A DNA stretch of 6,455 nt. It comes from Betaproteobacteria bacterium (lineage in GTDB: Bacteria > Pseudomonadota > Gammaproteobacteria > Burkholderiales > Burkholderiaceae_E). Location: NCBI GenBank assembly GCA_016868095.1, contig VGHV01000142.1, forward strand, positions 1-6,455. The letters run 5' to 3'. A model generated the notes under the pieces. It was not told the DNA's origin. It saw only the letters and a list, made by a program, of their open reading frames with translations, and did not search any database. Positions 6,320 through 6,455 of the stretch are shown in pieces. Position 1 is the first letter of the stretch; the number at the start of each line of letters is the position of its first letter. A program made the translations under genes and the position numbers.

Positions 6320-6455
6320 ATGATGACTACACAAAGCACAGCCAAGCCCTTGCTTCGCGTGAAGCAATTGGTGAAGCACTTTCCGATTCGAGGTGGCATT
6401 CTTAGTCGGGTCGTCGACAAGGTGCATGCTGTCGACGGCGTGAGCTTTGAGCTGC
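6320..6455 (+). CDS. peptide ABC transporter ATP-binding protein, DppF/OppF type (5' part only)
   Basis: The first 45 codons are present and the frame is open to the window edge. The sequence LLRVKQLVKHFPIRGGI and then VHAVDGVSFEL is the typical start of a DppF/OppF ATPase, including the RGG and the HAVDGVSF strand that precedes Walker A; Walker A itself lies beyond the edge. Two adjacent ATG codons (6320, 6323) are possible. AGGTGG at 6314-6319 overlaps the upstream TAG and sits better for 6323. Gene order (binding protein, two permeases, D-type then F-type ATPase) confirms the assignment. It is truncated only by the window. Confidence 0.9.
   Translation, partial: MMTTQSTAKPLLRVKQLVKHFPIRGGILSRVVDKVHAVDGVSFEL

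Noticed and set aside
5710..6420. Minus-strand 236-codon open frame opposite the DppD-type ATPase gene
   Set aside because: Its sequence is explained as the complement of a strongly conserved ATPase; the composition rich in Cys, His and Arg is typical of antisense frames.

Overview
The window reads as an ordinary bacterial chromosomal locus, most likely from a betaproteobacterium (Burkholderiales-like). That guess rests on the recognisable style of the substrate-binding protein (long N-terminal region, KR-type export motif, the conserved 'NPHFATGTKDQEGSRIFYEP' segment), the gene order, and a GC content that looks close to half. It is an inference from protein character, not a database result.

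Layout. Bases 1-126 hold the last 41 codons of an unidentified plus-strand gene. Bases 127-218 are a short convergent spacer with no clear terminator; it carries most of a 38-bp tandem repeat that runs into the 3' end of the next gene. Bases 219-1391 (minus strand) encode a zinc-dependent deacylase of the succinylglutamate desuccinylase/aspartoacylase (M14) type. Bases 1392-1593 are a 202-bp divergent promoter region with several dyad symmetries and regularly spaced GCAAG half-sites. From 1594 to the right edge, the plus strand carries a complete peptide-type (Dpp/Opp) ABC importer operon: substrate-binding protein (1594-3402), DppB-type permease (3456-4415), DppC-type permease (4381-5313), DppD-type ATPase (5323-6315) and the first 45 codons of a DppF-type ATPase (6320 to the edge).

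How the genes work together. The binding protein captures a peptide-like ligand in the periplasm, the two permeases form the channel, and the two ATPases drive import. The genes are tightly packed: a 53-bp gap with a strong stem-loop after the binding protein, a 35-bp overlap between the permeases, a 9-bp gap, then a 4-bp gap. The divergent deacylase could process an imported N-acyl amino acid or acyl-peptide in the cytoplasm. That link rests on gene neighbourhood and is not proven by the sequence.

I see no mobile element, CRISPR array, RNA gene or clearly new system. The most unusual items are the tandem duplication of the deacylase gene's 3' end including its stop codon, the arrangement of possible operator half-sites in the divergent promoter region, and the Asp-to-Ala change next to the H-loop histidine of the DppD-type ATPase.
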